From Pseudalkalibacillus hwajinpoensis (GTDB taxonomy: Bacteria > Bacillota > Bacilli > Bacillales > Guptibacillaceae): a stretch of 64,000 nt of DNA. The translations under genes were made by a program, and so were the position numbers. Numbering within the stretch: the stretch's first letter is position 1; every line of letters begins with the position of its first letter. The DNA lies in contig NZ_JADFCM010000009.1 of the NCBI RefSeq assembly GCF_015234585.1, positions 62,001-126,000 on the forward strand. The letters are read 5' to 3'. Positions 37,303 to 50,123 of the stretch are shown in pieces. The notes under the pieces were generated by a model. It searched no databases, was not told where the DNA came from, and saw only the letters and a program-made list of their open reading frames with translations.

Positions 37303-38736
37303 TTATCGCTTATCCATTTCTTCAACAATGAGTTTGTTTACCATTGGAGGATTTGCTTTTCCTTTGGTTGCCTTCATCACTTGACCAACGAGGAAGCCGA
37401 GTGCGCGGTCTTTCCCGTTTTTGTAGTCTTCGATGGATTGTTCGTTCTCGTCAAGAATACCTGAAACGATTGAACGAAGCTCGCCTTCGTCAGAAATCTG
37501 AACAAGGCCTTTGTCTTTAACGATCTGTTCAGGATCGCCGCCTTTTTCGATAAGATCTTTGAATACTTTCTTCGCGATCTTAGAAGAAATTGTTCCTTTC
37601 TCGATTAGAGAAATCAGTTTGCCTAATCCTTCCGGAGTTAGGGCCACTTCATCAATTTCTTTATAGTTCGCATTTAAGTATGCCGATACTTCACCCATCA
37701 ACCAGTTTGAGGCTTGTTTAGGATCAGCCCCCTGGTCAATCGCTACTTCGAAGAAATCAGACATTTTCTTAGACTGAGTGAGTACCATCGCATCGTACTC
37801 TGGAAGATCATATTTCTGCACATAGCGCTCACGACGAGCATCTGGAAGTTCAGGAATATCTTCGCGCACGCGGTCCATCCACTCTTTATTAATAGCAAGA
37901 CGAACAAGGTCAGGCTCTGGGAAGTAACGGTAGTCGTCAGATCCTTCTTTCACACGCATCAGAATTGTTTTCTTGCCAGCTTCGTCATAGCGACGTGTTT
38001 CCTGGCCGATCACATTTCCTGCTAGAAGTTCTTTCTCCTGACGTACTTCTTCGAATTGAAGACCTTTTTGTACGTTAGCAAATGAGTTCAAGTTCTTAAG
38101 CTCAGTTTTTGTACCAAACTCTTCTTGTCCATATGGGCGAAGAGAAAGGTTCGCATCACAGCGAAGAGATCCTTCTTCCATTTTACAGTCAGACACTTCC
38201 GTATATTGAAGAATCGCTTTTAGCTTCTCAAGGTAAGCATACGCTTCTTCAGGTGTACGAATATCCGGTTCAGATACGATCTCAACAAGAGGTGTACCCT
38301 GACGGTTGAAGTCAACAAGAGAATGGTTCTCTCCATCAACGTGCGTGAGCTTACCAGCATCTTCTTCAAGGTGAAGACGCGTAATACCGATACGCTTTGT
38401 TTTGCCGTTTACTTCAATATCAATCCATCCGTTTTCACCGATTGGCTTATCATATTGTGAGATCTGATAAGCTTTGGGGTTATCTGGATAGAAATAGTTT
38501 TTACGGTCAAACTTCGTATCTTCTGCGATTTCACAGTTCAATGCCATTGCCGCACGCATCGCAAAATCAACAGCTTGTTCGTTCATCACTGGAAGAACAC
38601 CAGGATGACCTAGACAGATCGGGCAAACGTTCGTGTTAGGCGGCGCACCGAAATTTGTTGAACAATTACAGAAAATCTTTGTGTTTGTCTTCAGTTCTGA
38701 GTGAACTTCCAGACCAATAATAGTTTCAAAATTCAT
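37303..38736 (-). CDS. gatB: Asp/Glu-tRNA amidotransferase subunit B
   Basis: The tRNA-binding and kinase subunit of GatCAB, which amidates misacylated Glu-tRNA(Gln) and Asp-tRNA(Asn). It begins [13 protein letters not shown] with [31 protein letters not shown], including the zinc cysteines, and has the conserved [21 protein letters not shown]. The C-terminal 150 residues are the helical YqeY-like tail. At 477 aa it is normal. It follows gatA by 16 bp. Confidence 0.97.
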   Translation of the reverse strand: MNFETIIGLEVHSELKTNTKIFCNCSTNFGAPPNTNVCPICLGHPGVLPVMNEQAVDFAMRAAMALNCEIAEDTKFDRKNYFYPDNPKAYQISQYDKPIGENGWIDIEVNGKTKRIGITRLHLEEDAGKLTHVDGENHSLVDFNRQGTPLVEIVSEPDIRTPEEAYAYLEKLKAILQYTEVSDCKMEEGSLRCDANLSLRPYGQEEFGTKTELKNLNSFANVQKGLQFEEVRQEKELLAGNVIGQETRRYDEAGKKTILMRVKEGSDDYRYFPEPDLVRLAINKEWMDRVREDIPELPDARRERYVQKYDLPEYDAMVLTQSKKMSDFFEVAIDQGADPKQASNWLMGEVSAYLNANYKEIDEVALTPEGLGKLISLIEKGTISSKIAKKVFKDLIEKGGDPEQIVKDKGLVQISDEGELRSIVSGILDENEQSIEDYKNGKDRALGFLVGQVMKATKGKANPPMVNKLIVEEMDKR

Positions 38737-38752
38737 TTTCAGTCGTCACCCC

Positions 38753-40201
38753 TTACAGCTCTGGTTTAGCCTTATGATGATCCGTTGCTTGCTCAAATGC
38801 ATGAGCAACGCGGTAAACGGTCTTCTCATCAAAGTGCTTTCCGATTATTTGAAGTCCAACAGGTAGGCCATTTGATAAACCACATGGTACGGAAATCGCA
38901 GGGACACCTGCAAGGTTAACCGGGATTGTGAGAATATCATTCGCATACATCGTTAGTGGGTTATCAATCTTCTCGCCTACTTTAAAGGCTGGTGTCGGCG
39001 TTGTAGGTCCGATAATCACATCGTAGTCCTCGAATACTTTTTCAAAGTCATTCTTGATGAGCGTACGAACTTTTTGTGCTTTCTTATAATAAGCATCGTA
39101 ATAGCCAGAGCTAAGTGCAAACGTCCCTAGCATAATACGTCGCTTCACTTCGTCACCAAAGCCTTCGCTTCTTGTTTTCTTATAAAGATCAAGAAGGTTC
39201 TCAGCTTCAGCACGAACGCCATAGCGGACGCCGTCAAAGCGAGCAAGGTTAGCTGATGCTTCTGAAGAAGAAAGAAGATAGTATGTCGCTACAGCATATT
39301 TAGAGTGCGGTAGAGATACTTCCTCCCAAGTTGCGCCAAGCTCTTCAAGCTTTTTAAGTGATTGAAGGACGCTGTTCTTCACGTCTTCATCTACACCTTC
39401 AGCAAGGTATTCTTTCGGTACCGCAATACGAAGACCTTTCACATCACCTGTTAGGCTAGAAAGGTAATCTGGAACGTCAACATTCGCTGAAGTTGAGTCC
39501 ATCTTATCGTGACCTGCAATCGATTGAAGAAGATAGGCGTTATCTTCTACGGTGTTTGTGATTGGTCCAATTTGATCGAGTGATGATGCGAACGCGATCA
39601 AGCCAAATCGAGAAACGAGTCCGTAAGTAGGTTTTAATCCTACAACACCACAAAAAGCAGCTGGCTGACGGATTGAGCCACCTGTATCAGAGCCAAGTGA
39701 GAAGAAAACTTCTCCAGCAGCAACAGATGCAGCTGAGCCGCCGCTTGAGCCACCAGGTACATAATCGGTGTTCCATGGGTTACGCGTGCCAAAGAAGCCA
39801 GAGTTCTCATTAGAAGAACCCATCGCGAACTCGTCCATATTCAATTTGCCCACAGTGATGGTTTCCGCTGCATTTAAACGTTCAACCACTGTTGCATTAT
39901 GTAATGGGTCAAAGTTGCTTAGAAGCTGGCTTGACGCTGTTGTACGAAGTCCTTTTGTAACAATGTTATCTTTCACACCTACAGGGAGACCAAAAAGAAG
40001 CCCTCTTGCATCTTCTGTACCGAGCTTTTCATCAAGCGCTTTTGCTGCTTGCATTGCTCCTTCTTCATTTAACGTCATGAATGCTTTTACCTTTTCGTCG
40101 ACCGTATGAATACGATCAAACGAGGTTTGAACAAGTTCACTGACGGATAATTCTTTCTTATGAAGCAAGCTGTGAAGCTCACTTATGCTTTTATCAAACA
40201 A
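38753..40201 (-). CDS. gatA: Asp/Glu-tRNA amidotransferase subunit A
   Basis: The glutaminase subunit of GatCAB, a 482-aa amidase-signature enzyme. It shows the catalytic lysine in [10 protein letters not shown], the serine-rich stretch [14 protein letters not shown], and the nucleophile serine in [15 protein letters not shown]. Translation probably starts at TTG 40201, 9 bases after GGGAGG. It lies 14 bp behind gatC in the usual gatCAB order. Confidence 0.97.
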   Translation of the reverse strand: MFDKSISELHSLLHKKELSVSELVQTSFDRIHTVDEKVKAFMTLNEEGAMQAAKALDEKLGTEDARGLLFGLPVGVKDNIVTKGLRTTASSQLLSNFDPLHNATVVERLNAAETITVGKLNMDEFAMGSSNENSGFFGTRNPWNTDYVPGGSSGGSAASVAAGEVFFSLGSDTGGSIRQPAAFCGVVGLKPTYGLVSRFGLIAFASSLDQIGPITNTVEDNAYLLQSIAGHDKMDSTSANVDVPDYLSSLTGDVKGLRIAVPKEYLAEGVDEDVKNSVLQSLKKLEELGATWEEVSLPHSKYAVATYYLLSSSEASANLARFDGVRYGVRAEAENLLDLYKKTRSEGFGDEVKRRIMLGTFALSSGYYDAYYKKAQKVRTLIKNDFEKVFEDYDVIIGPTTPTPAFKVGEKIDNPLTMYANDILTIPVNLAGVPAISVPCGLSNGLPVGLQIIGKHFDEKTVYRVAHAFEQATDHHKAKPEL

Positions 40202-40215
40202 GGACGTTGCCTCCC

Positions 40216-40506
40216 TTACTCAAATATTGATGGAACTTTTACTTGACCATTCTCTTTATCAGGTGCATTCTTCAATGCTTCCTCACGAGATAACCACGGC
40301 TGTACTTTGTCTTCACGAAGTACATTTTTTAAATCGAGAACATGCGTTGTAGGCTCAACGTTCTCTGTATCTAATTCATTCAGCTGCTCCGCCATTGAAA
40401 TAATGTCATCAAGCTGAGTTGTAAATTTCTCGACCTCTCCCTCATCCATTTCTAGTCTAGCGAGGTTCGCTACATGCTTAACCTCTTCTTTGGTAATTCT
40501 GGACAT
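40216..40506 (-). CDS. gatC: Asp/Glu-tRNA amidotransferase subunit C
   Basis: A 96-aa GatC that stabilises GatA-GatB. It reads [20 protein letters not shown] at the start and [32 protein letters not shown] at the end, the family's belt segment. ATG 40506 follows GGAGGTG by 7 bases; the open frame runs 34 codons further upstream without conservation. First gene of the gatCAB operon. A large inverted repeat lies about 95 bases upstream. Confidence 0.95.
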   Translation of the reverse strand: MSRITKEEVKHVANLARLEMDEGEVEKFTTQLDDIISMAEQLNELDTENVEPTTHVLDLKNVLREDKVQPWLSREEALKNAPDKENGQVKVPSIFE

Positions 40507-40600
40507 CACTTTCACCTCCACAAATTTCGAACAACCTGCAATATATAGATGATACCAAAAACAAGCTTCATTAAGCAACAGAACGCCGTCTGTTCCAATT

Positions 40601-40646
40601 TTAAACAAACGTTTAATTAAGTCGGATTAATCAAACGTTTGTTTAA
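40601..40646. promoter_or_regulatory. 20-bp inverted repeat upstream of gatC
   Basis: TTAAACAAACGTTTAATTAA (40601-40620) and TTAATCAAACGTTTGTTTAA (40627-40646) are inverted copies with one mismatch and a 6-base spacer. Each arm carries an AAACGTTT palindrome. It has no T-run, so it is more like a double operator or cruciform than a terminator. It sits between the gatC promoter region and the symporter terminator. Confidence 0.6.
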
Positions 40647-40690
40647 CTTCTGTTTTAGGGCTTGCGTCTATAGATTGTCCCATTCTTATT

Positions 40691-40727
40691 TCAAAAAAAG
40701 ACTCACCCCCTATTGGGATGAGCCTCC
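40691..40727 (-). terminator. Terminator of the proline symporter gene
   Basis: On the minus strand GGCTCATCCC pairs with GGGGGTGAGTC across a short loop, followed by T7. Confidence 0.85.
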
Positions 40728-40740
40728 TGAGTAAAGCTGA

Positions 40741-42204
40741 TTAAAATTCAGATGTCTTAGCTGCTTCAAATTCATCTTCAATCTCTTTACCAGGTTCTTT
40801 ACCTACAAAGCTGAATGCCATAACAGCGATCCATGCAAGAATAAAGCCTGGAATCAATTCGTAAAGGTCGAATAGTCCGCCTGATAATTGAGCCCATAGA
40901 ATAACGACTACTGCACCCGTGATGATACCAGCAAGGGCACCATTACGCGTCATACGTTTCCAGAATAGACTCAGTATAATAACAGGTCCAAATGCGGCAC
41001 CAAACCCGGCCCAGGCATAACTTACAAGATCAAGAACACTGCTATCAGGGTTGTAGGCAAGTAGAATAGCTAGTAACGCAATCGCAAGAACCGCGATACG
41101 ACCTACCCATACAAGCTCAGTCTGACTAGCGTTCTTACGAAGGATCGCTTTATAGAAGTCCTCCGCAACAGCACTTGAAGATACAAGAAGCTGAGAGTCA
41201 ATTGTACTCATAATCGCAGATAGGATTGCAGCAAGCAAGAAGCCGGAAACCCATGGATTAAAGAGCACTTGCGTAAATTCAATAAAGACTGTTTCCGAGT
41301 TCGGAAGTCCCGCATCGAAATAGGCAATACCGATGAAACCAGTAAAGATTGCACCAAACAGTGAAAGAACCATCCATGACATACCAACAAGGCGTGCTTT
41401 AGGAATTTCTTTCGAAGATTTAACTGCCATAAAACGAGTGATGATATGAGGTTGGCCAAAGTAACCAAGTCCCCAACCAAGCAGAGAAATAATCCCCATA
41501 AAGCTCATACCAGTAAAGATATCGAGATAAGTTGTATCCGTTGCACCGACTTGATTAACTGTTTCGCTCCAGCCACCCATTTCATTTAGGGCAACAATTG
41601 GCACGACAACAAGTGCAAGGAACATAAGTATTCCCTGGAAGAAATCTGTCCAGCTTACCGCTAAGAAACCACCGAGGAACGTATAAGAAATAATAACAAG
41701 TGCACCGATCCACAATGCGCTTTCATAGCTCATTCCGAACGAGCTTTCAAACAGGATTGCGCCCCCAACAAGACCTGAAGACGTATAGAACGTAAAGAAT
41801 ACAAGAATGACAATTGCTGAAATCACGCGAAGTGCTTTCGAACCATCACGAAAACGGTTTTCAAGGTAATCAGGAACCGTAATCGAATCATTCGCCACTT
41901 CTGTATAACGGCGAAGACGCGATGCAACAAACTGCCAGTTCAGGTAAGCTCCGATTGCGAGCCCAATCCCAATCCAAATTTGACTCATACCACCTGCATA
42001 CATTGCACCAGGTAGGCCTAGTAAGAGCCAGCTACTCATATCTGATGCTCCGGCACTAAGTGCGGCAACAGATCCACCTAATCTTCTTCCTCCAAGAACA
42101 TAATCAGATAAGTTACTTGTCATTTTGTAAGCAATTAATCCAATTGCGAGCATACCGACAAGGTACACTATAAATGTGACTAACGTTGGCGTCTCAATAC
42201 TCAT
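40741..42204 (-). CDS. Sodium/proline symporter (OpuE/PutP)
   Basis: A 487-aa SLC5 transporter with about 13 hydrophobic helices. It has the GGRRLGGSVAALSAGASDMSSWLLLGLPGA region of PutP, WIGIGLAIGAYLNW, and SAIMSTIDSQLLVSSSAVAEDFYK near helix 8. In B. subtilis the gene at this place, next to gatC, is opuE, the osmotically controlled proline importer; by sequence putP is equally possible, so no symbol is assigned. ATG 42204 follows AAAGGAG. A 34-aa ORF precedes it by 6 bp. Confidence 0.9.
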   Translation of the reverse strand: MSIETPTLVTFIVYLVGMLAIGLIAYKMTSNLSDYVLGGRRLGGSVAALSAGASDMSSWLLLGLPGAMYAGGMSQIWIGIGLAIGAYLNWQFVASRLRRYTEVANDSITVPDYLENRFRDGSKALRVISAIVILVFFTFYTSSGLVGGAILFESSFGMSYESALWIGALVIISYTFLGGFLAVSWTDFFQGILMFLALVVVPIVALNEMGGWSETVNQVGATDTTYLDIFTGMSFMGIISLLGWGLGYFGQPHIITRFMAVKSSKEIPKARLVGMSWMVLSLFGAIFTGFIGIAYFDAGLPNSETVFIEFTQVLFNPWVSGFLLAAILSAIMSTIDSQLLVSSSAVAEDFYKAILRKNASQTELVWVGRIAVLAIALLAILLAYNPDSSVLDLVSYAWAGFGAAFGPVIILSLFWKRMTRNGALAGIITGAVVVILWAQLSGGLFDLYELIPGFILAWIAVMAFSFVGKEPGKEIEDEFEAAKTSEF

Positions 42205-42210
42205 CGAGTA

Positions 42211-42315
42211 CTATTCTCTCCTTTCGGTAAAAAAAGTTATTATTGATAATACGACTAATAAAGGCATTGGTATAAGTAGCCAGAACCATGTTGCGGTAGT
42301 TAAGGTATATTCCAC
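42211..42315 (-). CDS. Symporter small accessory peptide (34 aa)
   Basis: GTG 42315, 8 bases after GGAGGGGG, opens a 34-codon frame, MEYTLTTATWFWLLIPMPLL then a VVLSIITFFTERRE tail. It is one membrane helix with a charged end. It stops 6 bases before the symporter ATG. Small single-helix peptides encoded just upstream of SLC5 symporters are a known pattern in Bacillus; this fits that pattern. Role in symporter stability or gating is inferred. Confidence 0.7.
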   Translation of the reverse strand: MEYTLTTATWFWLLIPMPLLVVLSIITFFTERRE

Positions 42316-42787
42316 ACTTTCACCCCCTCCAAAGTCAATATTCACAACTATACATTTTTGCTGTGAATTCAAATTATTCCAGTAGACCATTAGTCCTTTA
42401 CAAACCAATGATTACTATATCACAAAATATTTTTCTGAACAATGCAAATATTATAAGATAAACTTTTCAATGAATAAAAATACACGATGAAAGAGATTTC
42501 CCTTCTTTTAGCAACTTTTAGGTCATAAGTATTCATGAAAATTTATTTAAATTAATTGACCAATATTTCCCTCATCTACATACTCTAGTAACATTTACCC
42601 ACTATTTTGTAATGTTAATCTTCAAATTGAAATATTTTTTATAGATTGCCGCGTTCCCCTTCTTTTCATACCTCCATAATGCTAATTATCATAACTATTT
42701 TTTCCATGTAATTTTCACCCTTCCCACTCCCAAACCTTTTTATGACTTTTTACTATAATGAACAAAACAAATCGGAAAGATTACTGT
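42316..42787. other. Intergenic interval before znuA
   Basis: AT-rich. It holds the promoters of the symporter unit (-). Nothing else is seen up to the znuA promoter at 42788. Confidence 0.5.
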
Positions 42788-42815
42788 TTGCAAAACGTAA
42801 TCATTACGATATAAT
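42788..42815 (+). promoter_or_regulatory. znuA promoter with Zur box
   Basis: TTGCAA (-35, 42788-42793) and TATAAT (-10, 42810-42815) are spaced 16 bp. The spacer contains ACGTAATCATTACGA (42795-42809), a 7-1-7 palindrome nearly identical to the Bacillus Zur consensus TCGTAATnATTACGA. Zinc-dependent repression of znuA is expected. Confidence 0.88.
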
Positions 42816-42851
42816 GAGTGGCAGAGAAACTTACGGAAGGGAAAATCACTT

Positions 42852-43796
42852 ATGAATAATCGCTTTTTTAAATTAGCGTTATTATTATCTATTTCTACGT
42901 TTATCCTTGTCGCTTGTGGTCAAGATAAGTCAGACTCTAAAGCGGGTGGAAAGCTTACCATTTATACAACACTTTATCCTCTTGAATACTTTGCCGAACG
43001 GATTGGAGGAGAAGATGTAACGGCTGAGTCAATCATTCCTCCAGGTAGCGATGCACATAGCTTCGAGCCAACAACTAGAACAATGGCCGAATTAGCTGAA
43101 GCGGATTTGTTTATTTATAATGGTGCAGGTATGGAAGGATTTGCAGATGCTGCCCAGGACACGCTTAACAATGAAGATGTTATGGTTCTTGAGTCAGCTA
43201 AAGACATCCATCTAGATGAATCTGAAGAAGAGCATGAAGAGCATGAAGAGCACGCCGACCATGATCATGGTGATATGAATCCCCATATCTGGATCGATCC
43301 CATCCTTGCAATCGAGCAGGCTGAAAATATTAAAGATGCTCTTATCACGCTCGATCCTGATCAGAAAGAAACATTCGAAACTAATTTTAGTTCTTTGCAA
43401 GAAGAATTATTAGCCTTGGATCAATCCTTCCAAGAAATGGCTGATCGTGCAGATAAGAAAGAATTTCTCATCTCTCATGATGCTTATAGCTACTGGGAAA
43501 GTCGTTATGGCCTTGAACAATTAAGCGTCTCGGGTCTTTCTCCTTCTCAAGAGCCTACTCAAAAACAATTAGAAGAAATTATCGAAACAGCAAAAAGCCA
43601 CAATTTGAAGTATATGCTTTTCGAACAAAATGCTACCCCCAAGCCTGCTAAAGCAGTTCAAAAAGAGCTTGGACTCAATACGCTTCGCATCCATAATCTA
43701 TCTGTTTTAACCGAAGAAGATATCGAAAATAACGAAACATACTTCACATTAATGGAAAAAAACATTCAAACACTCCAAAAAGCCTTGTCTGAATAA
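42852..43796 (+). CDS. znuA: Zinc ABC transporter substrate-binding lipoprotein
   Basis: A 314-aa cluster A-I (ZnuA/AdcA) solute-binding protein. A signal peptide ends in the lipobox ILVACG. Zinc ligands are expected in IPPGSDAHSFEP, in MNPHIWIDP and in FLISHDAYSYW. A histidine/acidic loop (EEEHEEHEEHADHDHGD) before the second ligand is the usual zinc-gathering loop. No permease or ATPase gene is adjacent, so partner subunits must lie elsewhere. A Zur box sits in its promoter. Confidence 0.93.
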   Translation: MNNRFFKLALLLSISTFILVACGQDKSDSKAGGKLTIYTTLYPLEYFAERIGGEDVTAESIIPPGSDAHSFEPTTRTMAELAEADLFIYNGAGMEGFADAAQDTLNNEDVMVLESAKDIHLDESEEEHEEHEEHADHDHGDMNPHIWIDPILAIEQAENIKDALITLDPDQKETFETNFSSLQEELLALDQSFQEMADRADKKEFLISHDAYSYWESRYGLEQLSVSGLSPSQEPTQKQLEEIIETAKSHNLKYMLFEQNATPKPAKAVQKELGLNTLRIHNLSVLTEEDIENNETYFTLMEKNIQTLQKALSE

Positions 43797-43797
43797 C

Positions 43798-43836
43798 AAA
43801 ACCCTCCCAGTGTAAAAACACTGGGAGGGTTTTTAT
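43798..43836. terminator. Bidirectional terminator znuA/camS
   Basis: AAAACCCTCCCAGTG-N6-CACTGGGAGGGTTTT, a 15-bp stem with A- and T-runs on either side. It serves both convergent genes. Confidence 0.93.
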
Positions 43837-45054
43837 TTATTGATAAATATGAACAAACGGTTCTTCTTCGTTAGGATCTTTCACAATCATACTTTCTGTT
43901 TCTCCGTTATTTGTGATGTAGATGGAGACCGGAAGCTCCTGAGGAAATGTATCATTCCGTTTCTTGACAAGACCGTTTACGAACTGTGTAAACGAAATGA
44001 CCTCCGCTTTGCTATAAAATTGGATTGGTATTTCAACCTTCAACTGTGTAAGCTCATCCTGTTTATAGAACCCTGTGCCAATGACACCTACAAAGTTTGG
44101 AAAGAAATCCTGGATTTCACGCGTGAAATCATCAAACTTCTCTGCTTCAGCAGGGTACTCGTCGGAGGCTGCAGAGGAAGGAAAAGCAACGTACTTCTCA
44201 TTTAAATCCTTCCAAGAATCTGGGCTGGATTTCCCTTCTCCTACAATCGTGCTCGCCACAAAGTTTCCTGGGACTACTGATTGTCTTGGTTGCTCTAAAA
44301 ACAGAGTGAACATGATAGGTACGTCATGCTCGGCACGAATTTTCTTCACAATTGGTTCAATCGATTCCTTCGCCTTAGAAATCACTTCTTCTTTCCCTAG
44401 TTTCACTGAACCAGTATATTTCAGGCCATTCTCATCAAGAACAGAATAAGGATATTCAGAATAAAGCGATAAGGCAATCGAGATTCCGCCTAGTTGTAAC
44501 TCGTCATCTTTGTTTTGAACATAGTAATCTTGTTCATGTATATAAGATAAGAATTTAGGGTTTTTCTTCTCTGCTTCAATTACTTGCTCATACTTAGCAG
44601 GATCTTCTTTTACCCCAAGAGCTGGATTGAGGCCCTGATTTTCTTTATCATCAGGATTATCTCTATACAGCCAGCTATGAATTTGCTCTGTATCAAAAAG
44701 CTGCCCTTCTTTAAAGAAATATTTCTCAGGATCAAATTGCTCTTGAGAAAGTCTGATTAAACCCATCTCAAGCGCATCAACATCGAGACGGTTATCAACG
44801 CCAGCCGTGATTAATCCCCTAACTTGTGAAGTATCAAGAGAATTTTTATCCCCATCCTTCTCAAGTACTGAACGATAATACGTTTCAGATGTTTTGATAT
44901 CTTCACTAACAATCATTTCTTCGCTATCTTCACCTTCTGAATCATTCACTTTCACTGTATCGTCCTGATCGCCCTTCATAAAACTTGGAACGCAACCGGA
45001 TAATACGAGCGAAAGGGCCATGATACTAACGATGAACGTTTGCTTCTTTGGCAT
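43837..45054 (-). CDS. camS: CamS-family lipoprotein
   Basis: A 405-aa lipoprotein of the CamS (YerH) family, named for the enterococcal sex pheromone precursor. The signal peptide ends at LVLSGC, giving a lipidated cysteine near residue 22. The mature part is acidic, then shows GLITAGVDNRLDVDALEMGL and GGISIALSLYSEYPY. It follows ligA by 13 bp, as in B. subtilis pcrB-pcrA-ligA-yerH. Biological role in bacilli is not established. Confidence 0.92.
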   Translation of the reverse strand: MPKKQTFIVSIMALSLVLSGCVPSFMKGDQDDTVKVNDSEGEDSEEMIVSEDIKTSETYYRSVLEKDGDKNSLDTSQVRGLITAGVDNRLDVDALEMGLIRLSQEQFDPEKYFFKEGQLFDTEQIHSWLYRDNPDDKENQGLNPALGVKEDPAKYEQVIEAEKKNPKFLSYIHEQDYYVQNKDDELQLGGISIALSLYSEYPYSVLDENGLKYTGSVKLGKEEVISKAKESIEPIVKKIRAEHDVPIMFTLFLEQPRQSVVPGNFVASTIVGEGKSSPDSWKDLNEKYVAFPSSAASDEYPAEAEKFDDFTREIQDFFPNFVGVIGTGFYKQDELTQLKVEIPIQFYSKAEVISFTQFVNGLVKKRNDTFPQELPVSIYITNNGETESMIVKDPNEEEPFVHIYQ

Positions 45055-45067
45055 TACTTCCCTCTCC

Positions 45068-47077
<2,010 letters not shown>

Positions 47078-47093
47078 TCACCTTCTAAAATGA

Positions 47094-49316
47094 CTATTGC
47101 TTTTCAATAGGCGCAAACTTCGCTAACAAACGCTTAATTCCTACCGGGTTAGGGAAAGCAATATCAAGCTCAGTCGAGTCACCCTCACCCTTAACGCTAA
47201 CGACCGTACCAACGCCCCATTTGCGGTGACTTGCTTTATCTCCTACTTTCCAATCGAGTGAATCTCCACCCGTTGAAGTAAGTTGAGGACGTCTAGGCGT
47301 CTTTGGAGTAGCAGGTCTTGAAGAAGGTCGGGAACTAGTTCCACCAAACGGTGTAGCTGGCTTTTCTTGACCTTGCTTCTCAAGTAATTCTTCTGGTATC
47401 TCTCCTATGAAGCGGGACACAGGATTCGCGTTTGTTTTTCCGTAAAGTGTTCTAAGACGAGAATTTGTTAAGAAAAGCTCTTCTTCTGCTCTTGTAATAC
47501 CAACATATGCTAGACGACGCTCTTCTTCCATCTCTTCTTCCTCAAATAGGGAACGACTATGCGGGAATACTCCTTCTTCCATCCCAATGAGGAAAACAAC
47601 GGGAAATTCCAAACCTTTAGCTGAATGGAGCGTCATAAGTGTAACAGCTTCCCTCTGCTCACCTTCATCCTCATCTAACTTATCGATATCCGCAACGAGC
47701 GCAAGGTCTGTTAGAAAAGCGATTAGGCTTTTATCTTCACTTGCTTTCTCAAATTCTTGTGTAACAGAAAGAAATTCATCAATGTTTTCAAGTCGTGTTT
47801 GTGATTCGATTGTATTCTCATTTCTTAACGCATCACGATACCCTGACTTATCAATTACTTCCTCAACAAGTTCAGATACGGCTAGATATTCCTGCATTTG
47901 TGACCAGTTTGCCATTTGATTACCAAATGATTTAAGAGTCTTAGTGAAACGAGCGCTTAACCCGATCTGCTCGACTTCTTGAAGAGCTGTAAAGATAGAA
48001 ATATCCTGATTAGCCGCATATTGTGCTACCTTGTCCATTGTCGATGCACCAACACCACGCTTTGGAACATTTACAATTCGAAGTAAGCTAATATCATCAT
48101 CTGGATTAGCAATGAGACGGAGGTATGCTAGAACATCTTTAATCTCTTTACGGTCGTAGAACTTTGTACCGCCGACAATGTTGTAATGGATGTTCGACTT
48201 ATTTAAAATTTCCTCAATCACACGCGACTGGGCATTCGTACGATAAAGAATCGCTATTTGTGAATTCGTTCTCTGTCCGCTATTCACCATATCAAGGATT
48301 TTCCCTGTTACGAAACGACTCTCATCATGTTCATCGTTTGCCTGATAATAAGTAATATGTTGCCCATCATCATTATCCGTCCAAAGCTTTTTAGGCTTTC
48401 TGTTCGTATTATTTTCAATAACCACATTGGCCGCTTGTAGAATTTTCTTAGTTGAACGATAGTTTTGCTCAAGGAATATCGCACGTGCACTTGGATAGTC
48501 CTTCTCAAAGGAAAGAATGTTCTGTATATCTGCACCACGCCAGCGGTAGATCGACTGATCAGAATCACCAACTACGCAAAGGTTCTGATATTTCTCAGCC
48601 ATGAGTTTAACAAGGATATATTGTGCCTTGTTTGTATCTTGATACTCATCAACATGAATATACTGAAATTTACGCTGATAAAACTCGAGTACTTCCGGCA
48701 CCTTTTTGAACAAAGTGATGGTCCGCATAATCAAATCATCAAAATCAAGCGCCTGGTTTTTACGAAGCTGCTTCTGATATTGCTCATATGCATCAGCAAC
48801 AACACTTTCGTATGGCCCCTTTGCATTAGCTTTATAATCTTCAGGGGTTTCGAGTTCATTTTTTGCAGAGCTAATACTGCCAAGAATCCCTCTAGGCTCA
48901 AATTTCTTTGGATCTACGTTCTGCTCTTTCAAGATCTTCTTAATAACAGTCAGCTGGTCCCCAGAATCAAGAATGGTGAAGTTGCGGTTAATTCCAATCC
49001 GATCACCGTCTCTTCTTAAAATACGTACGCACATAGAGTGGAATGTCGAGATCCAAATATCTTCCGAGACTGGTCCCGTAATCGAGTTTACTCGTTCTCT
49101 CATTTCTCGCGCCGCTTTATTCGTAAACGTAATCGCAAGAATATTCCAAGGAGATACCTGTTTCTCCACAAGAAGATACGCAATACGATGCGTCAGCACT
49201 CTCGTTTTTCCACTACCTGCTCCAGCCATAATTAAAAGCGGTCCATCCGTGTGCTTGACCGCTTCTTGTTGTTCGGGATTTAGCCCGTTTAGTAACTTAT
49301 CAACTATTCGTTGCAT
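47094..49316 (-). CDS. pcrA: ATP-dependent DNA helicase PcrA
   Basis: A UvrD/Rep-type superfamily 1 3'-5' helicase used in repair, plasmid rolling-circle replication and transcription-coupled repair. Walker A is [11 protein letters not shown]; motif II is VDEYQDTN; motif III is [14 protein letters not shown]; motif V/VI is [14 protein letters not shown] and [12 protein letters not shown]. The C-terminus is a Tudor-like RNAP-binding segment ([17 protein letters not shown]). At 740 aa it is normal. PcrA is also the host helicase required by many HUH Rep proteins such as the one in the element. Confidence 0.97.
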   Translation of the reverse strand: MQRIVDKLLNGLNPEQQEAVKHTDGPLLIMAGAGSGKTRVLTHRIAYLLVEKQVSPWNILAITFTNKAAREMRERVNSITGPVSEDIWISTFHSMCVRILRRDGDRIGINRNFTILDSGDQLTVIKKILKEQNVDPKKFEPRGILGSISSAKNELETPEDYKANAKGPYESVVADAYEQYQKQLRKNQALDFDDLIMRTITLFKKVPEVLEFYQRKFQYIHVDEYQDTNKAQYILVKLMAEKYQNLCVVGDSDQSIYRWRGADIQNILSFEKDYPSARAIFLEQNYRSTKKILQAANVVIENNTNRKPKKLWTDNDDGQHITYYQANDEHDESRFVTGKILDMVNSGQRTNSQIAILYRTNAQSRVIEEILNKSNIHYNIVGGTKFYDRKEIKDVLAYLRLIANPDDDISLLRIVNVPKRGVGASTMDKVAQYAANQDISIFTALQEVEQIGLSARFTKTLKSFGNQMANWSQMQEYLAVSELVEEVIDKSGYRDALRNENTIESQTRLENIDEFLSVTQEFEKASEDKSLIAFLTDLALVADIDKLDEDEGEQREAVTLMTLHSAKGLEFPVVFLIGMEEGVFPHSRSLFEEEEMEEERRLAYVGITRAEEELFLTNSRLRTLYGKTNANPVSRFIGEIPEELLEKQGQEKPATPFGGTSSRPSSRPATPKTPRRPQLTSTGGDSLDWKVGDKASHRKWGVGTVVSVKGEGDSTELDIAFPNPVGIKRLLAKFAPIEKQ

Positions 49317-49379
49317 GTTTTCGCACTCCTCACAAACGTATGTTCTTACTTCTTATTTTACCTGATCGACAGGAGAGAA

Positions 49380-50069
49380 TCAATTTCCTTTCACAGCAGC
49401 AACAGTTTTTATCGCCTGCTTCATATTATCGTATATGACGTTCCCGACAATAATCGTATCTGCAGAAGCAGCCATTTCTTTCGCTTTCTCAGGTGAGTCA
49501 ATTCCGCCACCATAAAAAAGGTGCGTATCGTCAAGAACCTGGCTCACTTTCCGAACAAGCTCTGCATCTCCATATGTTCCGCTATATTCCACATAAAAAA
49601 TGGGCAGTTTGAACATTTTCTCTGCCATACGAGCATAAGCAAGAACATCAGCTTCATCTAGATTAGTATGAGCAGAAGTTAACTGAGCAACCTTAGAATC
49701 CTGGTTTAAAATACAATACCCTTCCATCACAATTTCATCCCAGTTCATGATTTCGCCAAAATCTTTTACAGCCTCATGATGTAATCCGGTCACCCATCGG
49801 CTATCTTCCGTATTCAACACTGTCGGAATAAAATAAAAATCAAATCCTGGTGTCACTGCCTCAACAGTGGATACCTCAAGAGCACATGGTACCGCGTAAC
49901 GGCGAATTCTAGCAAGTAGATCTAAAGTCCGATCAAGCGTTACGCCATCACTACCACCAACAATCACCGCATCCGTCCCAGACTCACAAATCGCCTCAAG
50001 ATCATAATCCTCTATCTCCTTATTCGGATCCAGCTTAAACACATGCTTCCACTCTCGAAAATCAAACAT
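49380..50069 (-). CDS. pcrB: Heptaprenylglyceryl phosphate synthase
   Basis: A 229-aa TIM-barrel prenyltransferase that links heptaprenyl diphosphate to glycerol 1-phosphate. Motifs: KLDPNKEI at the N-terminus, [17 protein letters not shown], and the phosphate-binding [27 protein letters not shown] 50069 follows GGGAGGAAGG; six upstream in-frame codons overlap the ribosome site. First gene of the pcrB-pcrA-ligA-camS run. Confidence 0.95.
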   Translation of the reverse strand: MFDFREWKHVFKLDPNKEIEDYDLEAICESGTDAVIVGGSDGVTLDRTLDLLARIRRYAVPCALEVSTVEAVTPGFDFYFIPTVLNTEDSRWVTGLHHEAVKDFGEIMNWDEIVMEGYCILNQDSKVAQLTSAHTNLDEADVLAYARMAEKMFKLPIFYVEYSGTYGDAELVRKVSQVLDDTHLFYGGGIDSPEKAKEMAASADTIIVGNVIYDNMKQAIKTVAAVKGN

Positions 50070-50123
50070 CCTAACCCTTCCTCCCACTTTTCCTCATAAA
50101 TTGGATTATATCAAAGAATACAT

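Noticed and set aside
48465..49019. Plus-strand open frame of 184 codons inside pcrA
   Set aside because: Antisense shadow of the strongly conserved PcrA reading frame.
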